From assembly GCA_964606085.1 (NCBI GenBank), contig CAZSFD010000001.1:124001-188000 (forward strand): a stretch of 64,000 bases of DNA. Reading direction: 5' to 3'. Shown piece after piece: positions 35,668 to 43,849 of the stretch (positions within the stretch are counted from its first letter, which is position 1; each line of letters opens with the position of its first letter). The notes under the pieces were generated by a model. That model searched no databases. It saw only the letters and a program-made list of their open reading frames with translations, and was not told the origin of the DNA. Origin of the DNA: CAIQJJ01 sp964606085. Lineage in GTDB: Bacteria; Chloroflexota; Anaerolineae; Anaerolineales; UBA4823. The translations under genes were made by a program, and so were the position numbers.

Positions 35668-36683
35668 CCGGCGAGGTAATGGTGGCAACGCACCTGATGT
35701 TCGTGGTCGCCAGGGATATTTGCCAGGATGGGAGCTTGCTGTTCACACACCCCAGCAATGATGCTAGGACAGCGCGGGTGGAACGGGCAGCCTGACAAAC
35801 GTGTGTAGGGATCGGGGATGGCGCCCTTGATCGATTCAAGGCGTTCACGGTGCGCCTGACCCAGGCGGGGGATAGAACGCAGCAGTGAAATAGTGTAGGG
35901 GTGCTTGGGGTTATAGAAAATATCCTTGATGTCGGCTTCTTCCACCACCTTGCCCAGGTACATTACCGCCACCCGGTCAGCCATCTGGGCAATCACGCCC
36001 ATGTTATGGGTGATGTACAGGAACGACATGCCCAACTCAGCCTGCAACTGACGCATCAGATCGAGAATTTGTGCTTCGGTGGTCACGTCGAGGGCGGTGG
36101 TGGGTTCGTCGGCAATCAGCAAACGTGGCTGGCACGAAAGCGCCATGGCAATCATCGCCCGCTGACGCATCCCGCCGCTCATCTGGTGAGGAAACGAGTG
36201 GTAAATACGCTCAGGATTGGGCATTTCGACGTTTTTCAACACCGCCAACACCTGGTCTTTGACTTCAGCTTTGCCGCTGGTATGCAGGCGCACCGCCTCG
36301 GTGATCTGATCGCCAATGGTGTAGCACGGGTGAAGGGAGGTCATCGGCTCTTGAAAGATCATGCTGATGCGGCTACCGCGAATGGCGCGCATTTCGCGGC
36401 CATAGCGATCGTAGGCAAGCAAATTGACCGGTGTGGAAGCATCGTCCTCTTTGTAGAGAATCTGCCCACCCTCCACGCGTCCTGGCAGCGGGACGATTTG
36501 CAAGATAGATAAGCCCGTCACGCTCTTACCGCAGCCGCTTTCGCCCACGACGCCCAACACTTTACCGCGCGGGATTTTCAGGCTGACGCCATCCAACGCA
36601 GCCGCCACACCTAAAATCGTTTTGAAGTTAACTTTCAAATCCTGGATGTGAACCAGAGTATCGTTACTAGAAAGATTTTCCAT
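35664..36683 (-). CDS. oligopeptide/oligosaccharide ABC transporter ATP-binding protein (OppD/DppD type)
   Basis: A 339-residue ATPase with Walker A GESGCGKSVTGLS, signature MSGGMRQRAMIAMAL, Walker B LLIADEPTTALDVT and a C-terminal Cys-containing domain (SGCPFHPRCP). It forms a heterodimer with the OppF-type protein whose start overlaps its stop. It lies 35 nt after the OppC-type gene. Family membership is clear, substrate class is inferred from context. Confidence 0.92.
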   Translation of the reverse strand: MENLSSNDTLVHIQDLKVNFKTILGVAAALDGVSLKIPRGKVLGVVGESGCGKSVTGLSILQIVPLPGRVEGGQILYKEDDASTPVNLLAYDRYGREMRAIRGSRISMIFQEPMTSLHPCYTIGDQITEAVRLHTSGKAEVKDQVLAVLKNVEMPNPERIYHSFPHQMSGGMRQRAMIAMALSCQPRLLIADEPTTALDVTTEAQILDLMRQLQAELGMSFLYITHNMGVIAQMADRVAVMYLGKVVEEADIKDIFYNPKHPYTISLLRSIPRLGQAHRERLESIKGAIPDPYTRLSGCPFHPRCPSIIAGVCEQQAPILANIPGDHEHQVRCHHYLAG

Positions 36684-36718
36684 GACAGTCTCATTGCAAA
36701 CCTTGGGTTTAGGAACGG

Positions 36719-37843
36719 TTAGCTATAAGGGTCCACTGCGTCGCGCAGGCCATCACCCAAGAAGTTGAAGCACAACACGACGACGATCACTGCCCCAGCG
36801 GGCAGCAACAGCCAGGGGAAACCGAGAATAGTTTGCAGCGACATCGCTCCACGCATCAACACCCCCCAACTCACCGCTGGCGGCAAGATACCCAACCCCA
36901 AAAAGCTCAGCGCCGTCTCGCCCATGATCGTCCCCGGAATAGCCATCACCGAAACAACGATAATGTGGCTGAGGGCATTGGGAGCCAGGTGCTTGAGGAT
37001 AATGCGCATGTCTGAAGCGCCAGCCGCCTGGGCGGCAGCGGTGTAATCGGCATTACGATAGCCCATCACCTTGCCACGCACCTGGCGTGCCAGGCCCGTC
37101 CAGTTGATCAGTGAGAGAATGACCGAGATAAACACATAACGCTGCACGACAGGCATATCGCGCGGCAGCACCGCCGAAAGCGCTGCCCACAAGGGAATGG
37201 TGGGGAAGGTCTGAATCAACTCAATCACACGCTGCATCAGGTTATCAATCCAACCGCCATAATAACCCGAGGCCGTACCCAAGACCGCACCCAACAGGGT
37301 AGATAGGACGATGCTGAGTACGCCAATCGAAAGTGAAACTTGCCCACCCAACATCACCCGCGAGAACATATCGCGCCCCTGGCGGTCGGTACCGAGCAGA
37401 AAGACCTTATCGGCTTTCTCCTGCCCGGCGGCTTTTTCGATGCCAAACAGATGGCGGTCAACCGGGATGAAACCAAACAAATGATACGGATAGCCCTGCA
37501 CAAACAGGTTGATATACACTTTGCGCTGCAAGTCTTCCTCAATGACGTACTTAAAATTGGCTTTGTCGAGGATGGCCACCTGTGGATGGATGTAGACACC
37601 GCCCAGGTCGAAACGCAAGCGCGAAGGCGGGGTGACGGGGAAGTCGCTATCTATCTCATCAAATTTATAAGGGGCGATGAAATCGGCGAAGATAGCGGTC
37701 AGATAAAAGAACGCCAATACGACAAAACCTGCCGCTGAGAGTTTGTTCTGCCAGAAACGGCGCACACTCAACTTCCACTGCGGAATCTGGCTGACGTCTT
37801 CCTGATGTTTGGGGCCTTTGCCCCAGGCGAGGCGGATGCTCAT
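36719..37843 (-). CDS. ABC transporter permease (OppC/DppC type)
   Basis: A 374-residue permease of the oligopeptide family, with an N-terminal OppC-type cytoplasmic/first-helix segment (FWQNKLSAAGFVVLAFFYL) and a BPD_transp_1 core. The docking loop reads YTAAAQAAGASDMRIILKHLAPNALSH. An unusually large extracytoplasmic insert lies between the first two helices (about residues 60-165), which includes VTPPSRLRFDLGG and RHLFGIEKA. The gene starts 6 nt after the OppB-type stop. Confidence 0.9.
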   Translation of the reverse strand: MSIRLAWGKGPKHQEDVSQIPQWKLSVRRFWQNKLSAAGFVVLAFFYLTAIFADFIAPYKFDEIDSDFPVTPPSRLRFDLGGVYIHPQVAILDKANFKYVIEEDLQRKVYINLFVQGYPYHLFGFIPVDRHLFGIEKAAGQEKADKVFLLGTDRQGRDMFSRVMLGGQVSLSIGVLSIVLSTLLGAVLGTASGYYGGWIDNLMQRVIELIQTFPTIPLWAALSAVLPRDMPVVQRYVFISVILSLINWTGLARQVRGKVMGYRNADYTAAAQAAGASDMRIILKHLAPNALSHIIVVSVMAIPGTIMGETALSFLGLGILPPAVSWGVLMRGAMSLQTILGFPWLLLPAGAVIVVVLCFNFLGDGLRDAVDPYS

Positions 37844-37849
37844 AACAGG

Positions 37850-38833
37850 TCACTCCAGGCGCACACGCGGGTCTACCCACGCCAGCAGCAAATCAGCGAT
37901 CAAGTTGCCCACCGTGAGAGCCGCCGCCAGCATCATCAGTACAGCGATTGCCAGGTACATGTCCATTTGCACCAGGGCATCGAAGTAGAGCGGGCCAACC
38001 GTAGGCAAGCTCAACACCATCGCCGCGATCACCTCGCCAGAAATGAGCGCCGGGAGTGTGCCGCCGAGCGTCATCACCAGGGCATGGAGGGAGGTACGCA
38101 CAGCATGTTTCCAAATCACCACCACTTCCATCAGCCCTTTGGCACGGGCCGTCTGAATGTATTGCATGTTTAACACATCCAGCAGATTGGCACGCATCAC
38201 CCGCGTCAACCAGGCAGTGCTGCTGGCCGAAACCACCAACACCGGAATCCAAAGGTGGCTGAGCAGATTGACGAACTTGGCCCAACTCCACGGCGCATCA
38301 ATATACTGCTGCGAAAACAGGCCACCCACATCGTAGTCAAGAAAGCGGGCGGCAAACACCATCATCAAAATCGCCAGGATAAAATCGGGAATGGCAATAC
38401 CGATGAACTGCACCACCGCAATGACATAATCGGGTAAGGTGTAACGATGGGTGGCCGAATACACCCCTACCGGGATCGAAACGACCCAGGCAAACAACAG
38501 CGAAGTTCCAGAAAGTAAAAAAGAGAAGCCCAGGCGTCCCCAGATCAACTCGGCCACGGGCTTTTTGAACTGGAACGAATCGCCAAAATCGCCGCGCACC
38601 ACGTTAGAAATCCACTTCCAATACTTGAGCGGCAGGGGATCATTGACGCCATAACGCTCTTCCAACTGGCGCAGCATCTTATTATCCACAGCCACACCCG
38701 AAGCACGCAGACGGTTGAGTTCCATATCGAGATAGTCACCTGGCGGCAATTCGATCAGGATGAACCCGATGATTGAAACCAGAAAAAGCGTGAAGACCAT
38801 CCAGAGCAGGCGTCGCCCGATGTAATTGAGCAT
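37850..38833 (-). CDS. ABC transporter permease (OppB/DppB type)
   Basis: A 327-residue permease, OppB type (MLNYIGRRLLWMVFTLFLVSIIGFILIELPPGDYLD), with the docking loop YIQTARAKGLMEVVVIWKHAVRTSLH. The start at 38833 is fixed by GGGAGG 7-8 nt upstream; an upstream in-frame ATG at 38902 falls in the inverted-repeat region. It is separated from the binding-protein gene by 183 nt that contain a large inverted repeat. Confidence 0.92.
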   Translation of the reverse strand: MLNYIGRRLLWMVFTLFLVSIIGFILIELPPGDYLDMELNRLRASGVAVDNKMLRQLEERYGVNDPLPLKYWKWISNVVRGDFGDSFQFKKPVAELIWGRLGFSFLLSGTSLLFAWVVSIPVGVYSATHRYTLPDYVIAVVQFIGIAIPDFILAILMMVFAARFLDYDVGGLFSQQYIDAPWSWAKFVNLLSHLWIPVLVVSASSTAWLTRVMRANLLDVLNMQYIQTARAKGLMEVVVIWKHAVRTSLHALVMTLGGTLPALISGEVIAAMVLSLPTVGPLYFDALVQMDMYLAIAVLMMLAAALTVGNLIADLLLAWVDPRVRLE

Positions 38834-38896
38834 GTGCAGCCCTCCCAAGGCGAATATATGCGTTGCGCTTTGATAACATCTCAATAAGCTGGAGAG

Positions 38897-38955
38897 GTGC
38901 AACGCACTGGGTCATCAAACGAGCAATGTTCGAACCCAAACCCAGTGCGTTGCAC
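38897..38955. repeat. 15-bp inverted repeat between binding-protein and permease genes
   Basis: GTGCAACGCACTGGG (38897-38911) is matched exactly by its reverse complement at 38941-38955, with a 29-nt loop. It lies between the Opp-type binding protein gene and the OppB-type gene on the same strand. Such a hairpin could stabilise the upstream mRNA and reduce read-through into the permeases. There is no T run for a classical terminator. Confidence 0.75.
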
Positions 38956-39016
38956 TTTCTGCCTCGTTTTATTGAGCAGATACGCGCGTTGTTAGAATTT
39001 GAACCTCGATCCGGCG

Positions 39017-41164
39017 TTAGATCATGTGCGCTTCAGGGTTCTCGAAATACCACGTTTCGGGGTCGTAGGTGCCGGGGGTGGGGATGATCCACGGGCCGGT
39101 GAAGCCGCCCAGGGCGTACAACTTGAGTTCTGCATCGGTAGGAACGTTCTTCAAGTCTGCTTTGCACAGCACCACGGTTGGCACATCGGCCACCACGCCG
39201 ATCATAAACGGGCCCGATTCGATGTGAATCTTGACCATTTCGTACACCAGTTGGTAGCGTTTCATGGCATCGGGTTCGAGGTACGATTGATCGAGGAGTT
39301 CCTGTAATTTGGCAATGGGCGAACCAGGGTCGGGTTCGCGCCAGGCGGGGTTACGTTCCCACGGGTCAACATCCTTTTGCGTCAAACCAGCTTCACTCTT
39401 GCGGTTGCCATAATAATAGCCTTGCATGGGCGCCCATCCATACGTCCCAGAGGGGACAATATGCGCCGGGAAGAGAATGCAGTTAGGCCCATCGGCTGCA
39501 TCGTAGTTGCCATAGCCCATGATTTTGCCAGAAATGAACAGATCGTTAAAGCTGTCGGGCGGGACGGGGTTGAGGCGGGTGTTGAGGCCGGCGGCTTTCC
39601 AGTCGCGGTCCATCAGCTCGATGGAGGGGATCAAATCGCCCTGGGCGCCCTGGTAATCGAGGGTTAGTTCCATCTTCGAGCCATCAGCGAATTCGCGCAA
39701 GCCGTCGCCATCCACATCCTTCAGGCCGAGTTCGTCGAGCAAAGCGGCGGCCTTGGCGGGATCGTAGGCCACGGCATTGTCGCGCCACTGCTGATACCAT
39801 GAGCGGCCACTGTCATCAATGTTGAACTCGATGGCACGCGAACTCATCGTACCAGTGGTCAGATCACCATAGCCGAGGGTGTGAACCTTGCGATATTCCT
39901 CGCGGTTGCAGGCATGAGAAAGGGCTTTGAGGAAGCGAGGATCGTTGAAGAGCTTACGGTACTTCTCTTCGTGGTAATCCTGGTTGAAGACAAAACCCGG
40001 CCCAGTGCCAGAACCAAAGCTCCACAGATACACATTCACTTTGCTGGTTTCGTAGGAATCTTTGACAGTAGGAATTTCTGGCAACCCAAAGGGGCCAAAT
40101 TGACCGAAATCTACCTTCCCCTCGAGCCAGGCCAGCTTTTCGACATCGGCGTTCATGTAGTTGGTGTTGACAAAGCCATCGAGGAAGGGCAACTGGCTGC
40201 CTTCTTCGTCCACCACATAGTAAAAGGGGTTGCGTTCCCAAACAATGCGCTGACCCTGTTCGTATTTCTTCACCTTCCAGGCGTTGAGCGTGGGTACATC
40301 GGGATTGGTGAAGAAGGCCAGCGCCTCATCGAACTTGGCAAAATCCGCCATCTCTGCGTTGTACTTCGGATGCAAGTTCTTGAAATAATGCTCCGGCACG
40401 CCCATCCAATCACTTCCGCCCCACAGACCCTTGATATTCATAGCGATCTGGTCGAGGGCGAGAGGGGTCGGTACGCTGTATTTGATCTTGACCGTGAAAT
40501 CGTCCACCTGCACCACTTCTACACGGTTGCCAGCGCCATCCCAAAAACCGCTGGGGGCTTCTGCACCATGGTCGGGGTCAAGCACCATATCATTCCACCA
40601 AAACATAAAGTCCTTCGTCGTCCAGGGAGTGCCATCAGACCATTTGAGGCCCTTGCGGTAGTGCAGGGTGAGTTCGGTGGCTTCAGCGTTGAAATCCCAG
40701 CTTTCACAGGTGCCAGGTTCAATGCGCAAGCCGTCATCTTTGTATTGCAAGGGTGAGCTACCATAGGCAAATTGTTCTGCGGGGAAGTAAGTCAACCCCC
40801 ACTCGAAACCCACCGACAATTGCATATAGCCGCCATATTTACCAGGGGTCTGCCAGCCATGCTTGGCCACGCGTGGATTTTCAGGCAGGCGCTCATCCAC
40901 CGGAGGGAGCTTGCCCTGCGCAACCATTTCAGCCAGCATGGGTGACTCTGTGTACTGCGCCACAGCCACCACTGTCGGCTCAGAAACCTTGGTCGATTCA
41001 ACAACCGGCGCGGTGGGTTCGGCAGTGGCATCGGGGGCTGTGGTCGGGGCGGGGGCGTCGGTTGCGGCAGGTTGCTGCGAACAGGCCGCCAGCAAAGCCC
41101 CGCCTGCTGCCAGGGCGCTCAGGCGCAAAAAATCTCGACGCTTCAGTTTAGCTTGATCCGTCAT
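39017..41164 (-). CDS. ABC transporter substrate-binding lipoprotein, family 5 (OppA-like)
   Basis: A 715-residue exported binding protein. The N-terminus combines a Tat-like KRRDFLRLSA motif with the lipobox GGALLAAC, followed by an Ala/Thr/Pro linker. The SBP_bac_5 fold is shown by YRKGLKWSDGTPWTTKDFMFWWNDM, VKIKYSVPTPLALDQIA, and the later LSHACNREEYRKV. It is longer than typical OppA (about 540 residues). It lies at the head of the Opp-type genes, in a region devoted to glycan breakdown, so oligosaccharide binding is likely, as for some Opp-like systems of Thermotoga. AAGGATA-like GGAGGATA precedes the start. Confidence 0.9.
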   Translation of the reverse strand: MTDQAKLKRRDFLRLSALAAGGALLAACSQQPAATDAPAPTTAPDATAEPTAPVVESTKVSEPTVVAVAQYTESPMLAEMVAQGKLPPVDERLPENPRVAKHGWQTPGKYGGYMQLSVGFEWGLTYFPAEQFAYGSSPLQYKDDGLRIEPGTCESWDFNAEATELTLHYRKGLKWSDGTPWTTKDFMFWWNDMVLDPDHGAEAPSGFWDGAGNRVEVVQVDDFTVKIKYSVPTPLALDQIAMNIKGLWGGSDWMGVPEHYFKNLHPKYNAEMADFAKFDEALAFFTNPDVPTLNAWKVKKYEQGQRIVWERNPFYYVVDEEGSQLPFLDGFVNTNYMNADVEKLAWLEGKVDFGQFGPFGLPEIPTVKDSYETSKVNVYLWSFGSGTGPGFVFNQDYHEEKYRKLFNDPRFLKALSHACNREEYRKVHTLGYGDLTTGTMSSRAIEFNIDDSGRSWYQQWRDNAVAYDPAKAAALLDELGLKDVDGDGLREFADGSKMELTLDYQGAQGDLIPSIELMDRDWKAAGLNTRLNPVPPDSFNDLFISGKIMGYGNYDAADGPNCILFPAHIVPSGTYGWAPMQGYYYGNRKSEAGLTQKDVDPWERNPAWREPDPGSPIAKLQELLDQSYLEPDAMKRYQLVYEMVKIHIESGPFMIGVVADVPTVVLCKADLKNVPTDAELKLYALGGFTGPWIIPTPGTYDPETWYFENPEAHMI

Positions 41165-41184
41165 TGTCTTATCCTCCAGAAAAA

Positions 41185-41730
41185 TTATAGGGTTTCCGCA
41201 GCCGCCTCAAGTTGGCGAGTGCGTTGCTCGGCATTGAAGTAAACAAATTCGGGAATTTCAAAGGTGAAAAACGTATAATTCGCCATCGCCAGCCAATGCT
41301 CATAATCGCTGGCAGGGGCATGGTAGATCAACACAATCTGATAATGGTCAGCAAAAACGACCCATTGGCGGCGCTGAAACGATTCGCCCCCCCGCTCAAA
41401 GCTGAAAACCCGCTCGAAACGCAATAAATTGCCGATCCATTCATCTTGCGCCCTGGATACCAACACATTTTCCCCCAACTGGCGCAACCCTTCCTCCAAA
41501 CCCGCCCGCAAGGTGTCAACGTCTTCTGGCAAGATGGCGCTCCCCAGGTCTTGTTTCCAGGCCGCCAACCAGACCGCTCCAGCCGTATGCGGCGGCGAGA
41601 CCAACCTGCCGCCAGGGTGTTCGGGCATTTCCCAAACATCCCAGTTCAACGCATAACGAAATTTGAAGAGTTCATCAGGATCAAGATAAATTTGGATACC
41701 TTCAAATGTGGCGGCCGGGCGATTGATCAT
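41185..41730 (-). CDS. hypothetical protein
   Basis: A 181-residue soluble protein without signal peptide or recognised domain. Visible features are IYLDPDELFKFRYALNWDVWEMPEHPGG, a Trp-rich middle, and FERVFSFERGGESFQRRQWVVFADHYQIVLIYH, a pattern suggesting beta strands. The start at 41730 (MINRPAATF) is preferred; longer in-frame extensions would run through the GC hairpin at 41755. It lies 20 nt before the OppA-like gene and 67 nt after the sugar-binding protein gene, so it is a member of the glycan operon of unknown role. Confidence 0.55.
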   Translation of the reverse strand: MINRPAATFEGIQIYLDPDELFKFRYALNWDVWEMPEHPGGRLVSPPHTAGAVWLAAWKQDLGSAILPEDVDTLRAGLEEGLRQLGENVLVSRAQDEWIGNLLRFERVFSFERGGESFQRRQWVVFADHYQIVLIYHAPASDYEHWLAMANYTFFTFEIPEFVYFNAEQRTRQLEAAAETL

Positions 41731-41754
41731 ACCTATACAGACTCCAAAGAACAC

Positions 41755-41781
41755 GTTGGGGCGGGGAACCCCCGCCCCAAC
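41755..41781 (-). terminator. GC-rich hairpin after the sugar-binding protein gene
   Basis: Perfect 12-bp arms (GTTGGGGCGGGG at 41755-41766 and its complement at 41770-41781) with a 3-nt loop follow the stop of the binding-protein gene by 16 nt. There is no T tract, so it may be a weak terminator or an mRNA-protecting hairpin rather than a full stop. Confidence 0.6.
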
Positions 41782-41797
41782 AACCTTACCCATAAAC

Positions 41798-43405
41798 CTA
41801 ACTTTTGCGTTCGGTAACGTAATCTTTGAGCGGGTCCCAATCAGGGAAGACCCAATCTTCAAAGGTCACATCATGTCCTTCGGCCTGGGCGGCGGCGATG
41901 TTATCGAGCAGGCTCTGATCTTTCTGATCATTGAGCGTATCAAGGGTGGCGCGCAGCATGTCTTGGGTGATCTGGTCAGAGAAGACGCCGGTAGTGATGG
42001 CGGTCTCATCAGGCGTGCCCATGCCATCCGAAACGTAGGCGCATTCAGGGTTGCGCAGGCTGGGCTGCGGGTTGACGAAGTTCCACTCGTTGTCGAGACG
42101 GGCGTAATCTTTCTGCACCTGTAAAGAGAAGTATTCTTCTTTGTTCAGTTCAGGCCAGATGACCATGCCATGCCCATCTTTGACAAACAACTCGGCGCAC
42201 GGCTTGGAGTGATACCACTTGAACCAGGCCCACAGCACCTCAGGGTTTTTGTTATTGGCAGCGCTGATCTTCCATTCGCCAGTGGGCGGGCCCATATACA
42301 CACCGTACTTCTGTGTGCCATCCATCGTAAAGGGCGGGCAGATGGTGTAATTCTGAAATTCGGGATTGTTTTCTTTGTAATTGCCCACAATCCATTGACC
42401 GTTGGAAAAGAAAGCAAAGTTGCCCATCGGGAACATGGCTTGCATTTCGCCATCGGTCGAAGCGCTGCTTTCAGGGGCGATCAATTCTTCATCGCGCAAG
42501 GTGATCAGGGTTTCCCAGATGGTCATGTAATTGGGATCGCTGCGGTACATCTGTTTGCCGGTGCGGTGATCAAAACCCCAAGCCTTAACGCCGCCCTGGA
42601 ACATGAACATGAACAACATCGCTGTCCAGTCGCTCATCGCAATGCCATACGCCGAGGCTTTGCCAGCCGCTTTGACGGCCCGGCAGGCCTCCACGAATTC
42701 AGGCACCGTGGTGGGGATTTTGTCTACGCCAGCATCATTGAGCAAGTCCAGGTTGACGAAGACCTGATTCCACCAGCCACTCGGCTTGGTGAAGGGCGCC
42801 TGGTAGGTCTTTCCACCAATGGTGTTGACCCCTTCGAGAAAAGCGACATCTGGATTGGGGTAAGTTTGTTTGAAATCTTCAAAATCGGCGAAATCGGAAA
42901 TGGGCATGCACCAGCCGGCGTCTACCTGTTCGGCCAGTTGCACCTGGTCAACATAGCCGAAGAAATCGGGGAAGGTGCCATCGGCAAAGGACAATGGCAG
43001 AGCAGTTTTCAAATCGAGGCCGGTCTGGGTGATGCGCTTGACGGTGACCCAGGGAGTGGCCTCTTGAAAAGCGGCAATCTGACCATCCAACCAGGGCGAT
43101 TGGGTGACGAAGTTATCCCACATCACCACTTCAACCGGTTCGGGCATGGCCGCGGGAGCGGCGGTTGGCTCTGGCGTAGCGGTGGGTTGGGCCGTTGCCG
43201 TGGGAGCGTCCGTCGCTTGAGCAGGAGCGGCAGTCGCTTCAGAGGTCGCCGTTGCCTGTGGCGCACTCGTGGCAGTCGGCGGCTCGGTTGGCAGAGGAGC
43301 TTCAGTCGTCGCCTGATTGCCGCAAGCGGCCAGAACTGCCGCCCCACTGGTCAGGGTCGTCAGTTTGAGAAAATCTCGACGAGAAAGTTTAATGGCAGAT
43401 TTCAT
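41798..43405 (-). CDS. sugar ABC transporter substrate-binding lipoprotein, family 1
   Basis: A 535-residue exported binding protein with a Tat-like LSRRDFLKLTT leader, lipobox AAVLAAC and an Ala/Pro/Thr linker up to about residue 85. The SBP_bac_1 core includes VVMWDNFVTQSPWLDGQI and DFADFEDFKQTYPNPDVAF. Its C-terminus (FEDWVFPDWDPLKDY) matches that of the orphan protein at 55977, so the two are paralogues. The start at 43405 has AAGGAG upstream. It is the first gene after the promoter/operator at 43569-43614 and probably feeds the permeases at 30436-32292. Confidence 0.9.
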   Translation of the reverse strand: MKSAIKLSRRDFLKLTTLTSGAAVLAACGNQATTEAPLPTEPPTATSAPQATATSEATAAPAQATDAPTATAQPTATPEPTAAPAAMPEPVEVVMWDNFVTQSPWLDGQIAAFQEATPWVTVKRITQTGLDLKTALPLSFADGTFPDFFGYVDQVQLAEQVDAGWCMPISDFADFEDFKQTYPNPDVAFLEGVNTIGGKTYQAPFTKPSGWWNQVFVNLDLLNDAGVDKIPTTVPEFVEACRAVKAAGKASAYGIAMSDWTAMLFMFMFQGGVKAWGFDHRTGKQMYRSDPNYMTIWETLITLRDEELIAPESSASTDGEMQAMFPMGNFAFFSNGQWIVGNYKENNPEFQNYTICPPFTMDGTQKYGVYMGPPTGEWKISAANNKNPEVLWAWFKWYHSKPCAELFVKDGHGMVIWPELNKEEYFSLQVQKDYARLDNEWNFVNPQPSLRNPECAYVSDGMGTPDETAITTGVFSDQITQDMLRATLDTLNDQKDQSLLDNIAAAQAEGHDVTFEDWVFPDWDPLKDYVTERKS

Positions 43406-43568
43406 CAACACATCTCCTTGAACAAAGTCGAAAAACAGATCGCCAGCCATTGCTGGCTATTCCAAATAAAAGGTCTCCCTCTCCCCGCCCCTTGCAGCCC
43501 ACAAGGGACGGGGATTACGGAAGGAGAGAAGAAAACCCACGTTCAGAACAATCTCTCGCGCAGCTTGT

Positions 43569-43614
43569 TCGTAAACGCTTACGACATAATAGCATAGCAA
43601 GTTATTAAAGTCAA
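43569..43614 (-). promoter_or_regulatory. sigma70 promoter with LacI-type operator for the glycan operon
   Basis: On the minus strand TTGACT (43614-43609), a 17-nt spacer and TATTAT (43591-43586) give a near-consensus promoter. The palindrome TCGTAAACGCTTACGA (43569-43584 on the plus strand, 14 of 16 symmetrical, central CG) covers the predicted start of transcription. It would control the gene train from 43405 down to 30436. The LacI gene at 45260 is the nearest candidate regulator. Confidence 0.8.
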
Positions 43615-43750
43615 GTTAATAAGTTTATTTTTTAATAAATAATTCAATCATCGAGAATAATTTGCGATTTATTATCTTATTATTCGACAATAAATGTTAA
43701 AATAATTTATTTTATATCATTTCTATTCCGTAAATGATTTCAAACATCAC

Positions 43751-43817
43751 TTCGCCATTTCGTTAAAAATCGTGTAGAATAAGCAAGGATTTTCGTAAAA
43801 TAACATCATCCTTACGA
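43751..43817 (+). promoter_or_regulatory. candidate promoter and spaced operator half-sites for the beta-helix gene
   Basis: A weak promoter may read TTCGCC (43751-43756), an 18-nt spacer and TAGAAT (43775-43780). Downstream lie the half-sites TCGTAA (43793-43798) and TTACGA (43812-43817), identical to those of the operator at 43569 but 19 bp apart instead of 10. The shared half-sites suggest one LacI protein governs both directions. Confidence 0.45.
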
Positions 43818-43849
43818 ACATCACTTCTACCGACGTGGAGATGCAACCA

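Larger units (their letters stand above)
43406..43849. promoter_or_regulatory. 444-nt divergent control region
   Basis: The gap between the binding-protein gene (minus) and the beta-helix gene (plus) holds a 13-bp hairpin with one G-U-compatible mismatch (arms 43482-43494 and 43502-43514) in the binding-protein leader, a sigma70 promoter with operator (43569-43614), a strongly AT-rich stretch (about 43606-43735) and a second set of operator half-sites (43793-43817). No ORF is supported in it. Confidence 0.6.

Noticed and set aside
34609..41164. Naming these genes oppABCDF as a peptide transporter
   Set aside because: Family is clear, but the flanking GH74 and sugar genes make an oligosaccharide substrate at least as likely, so gene symbols were left empty.
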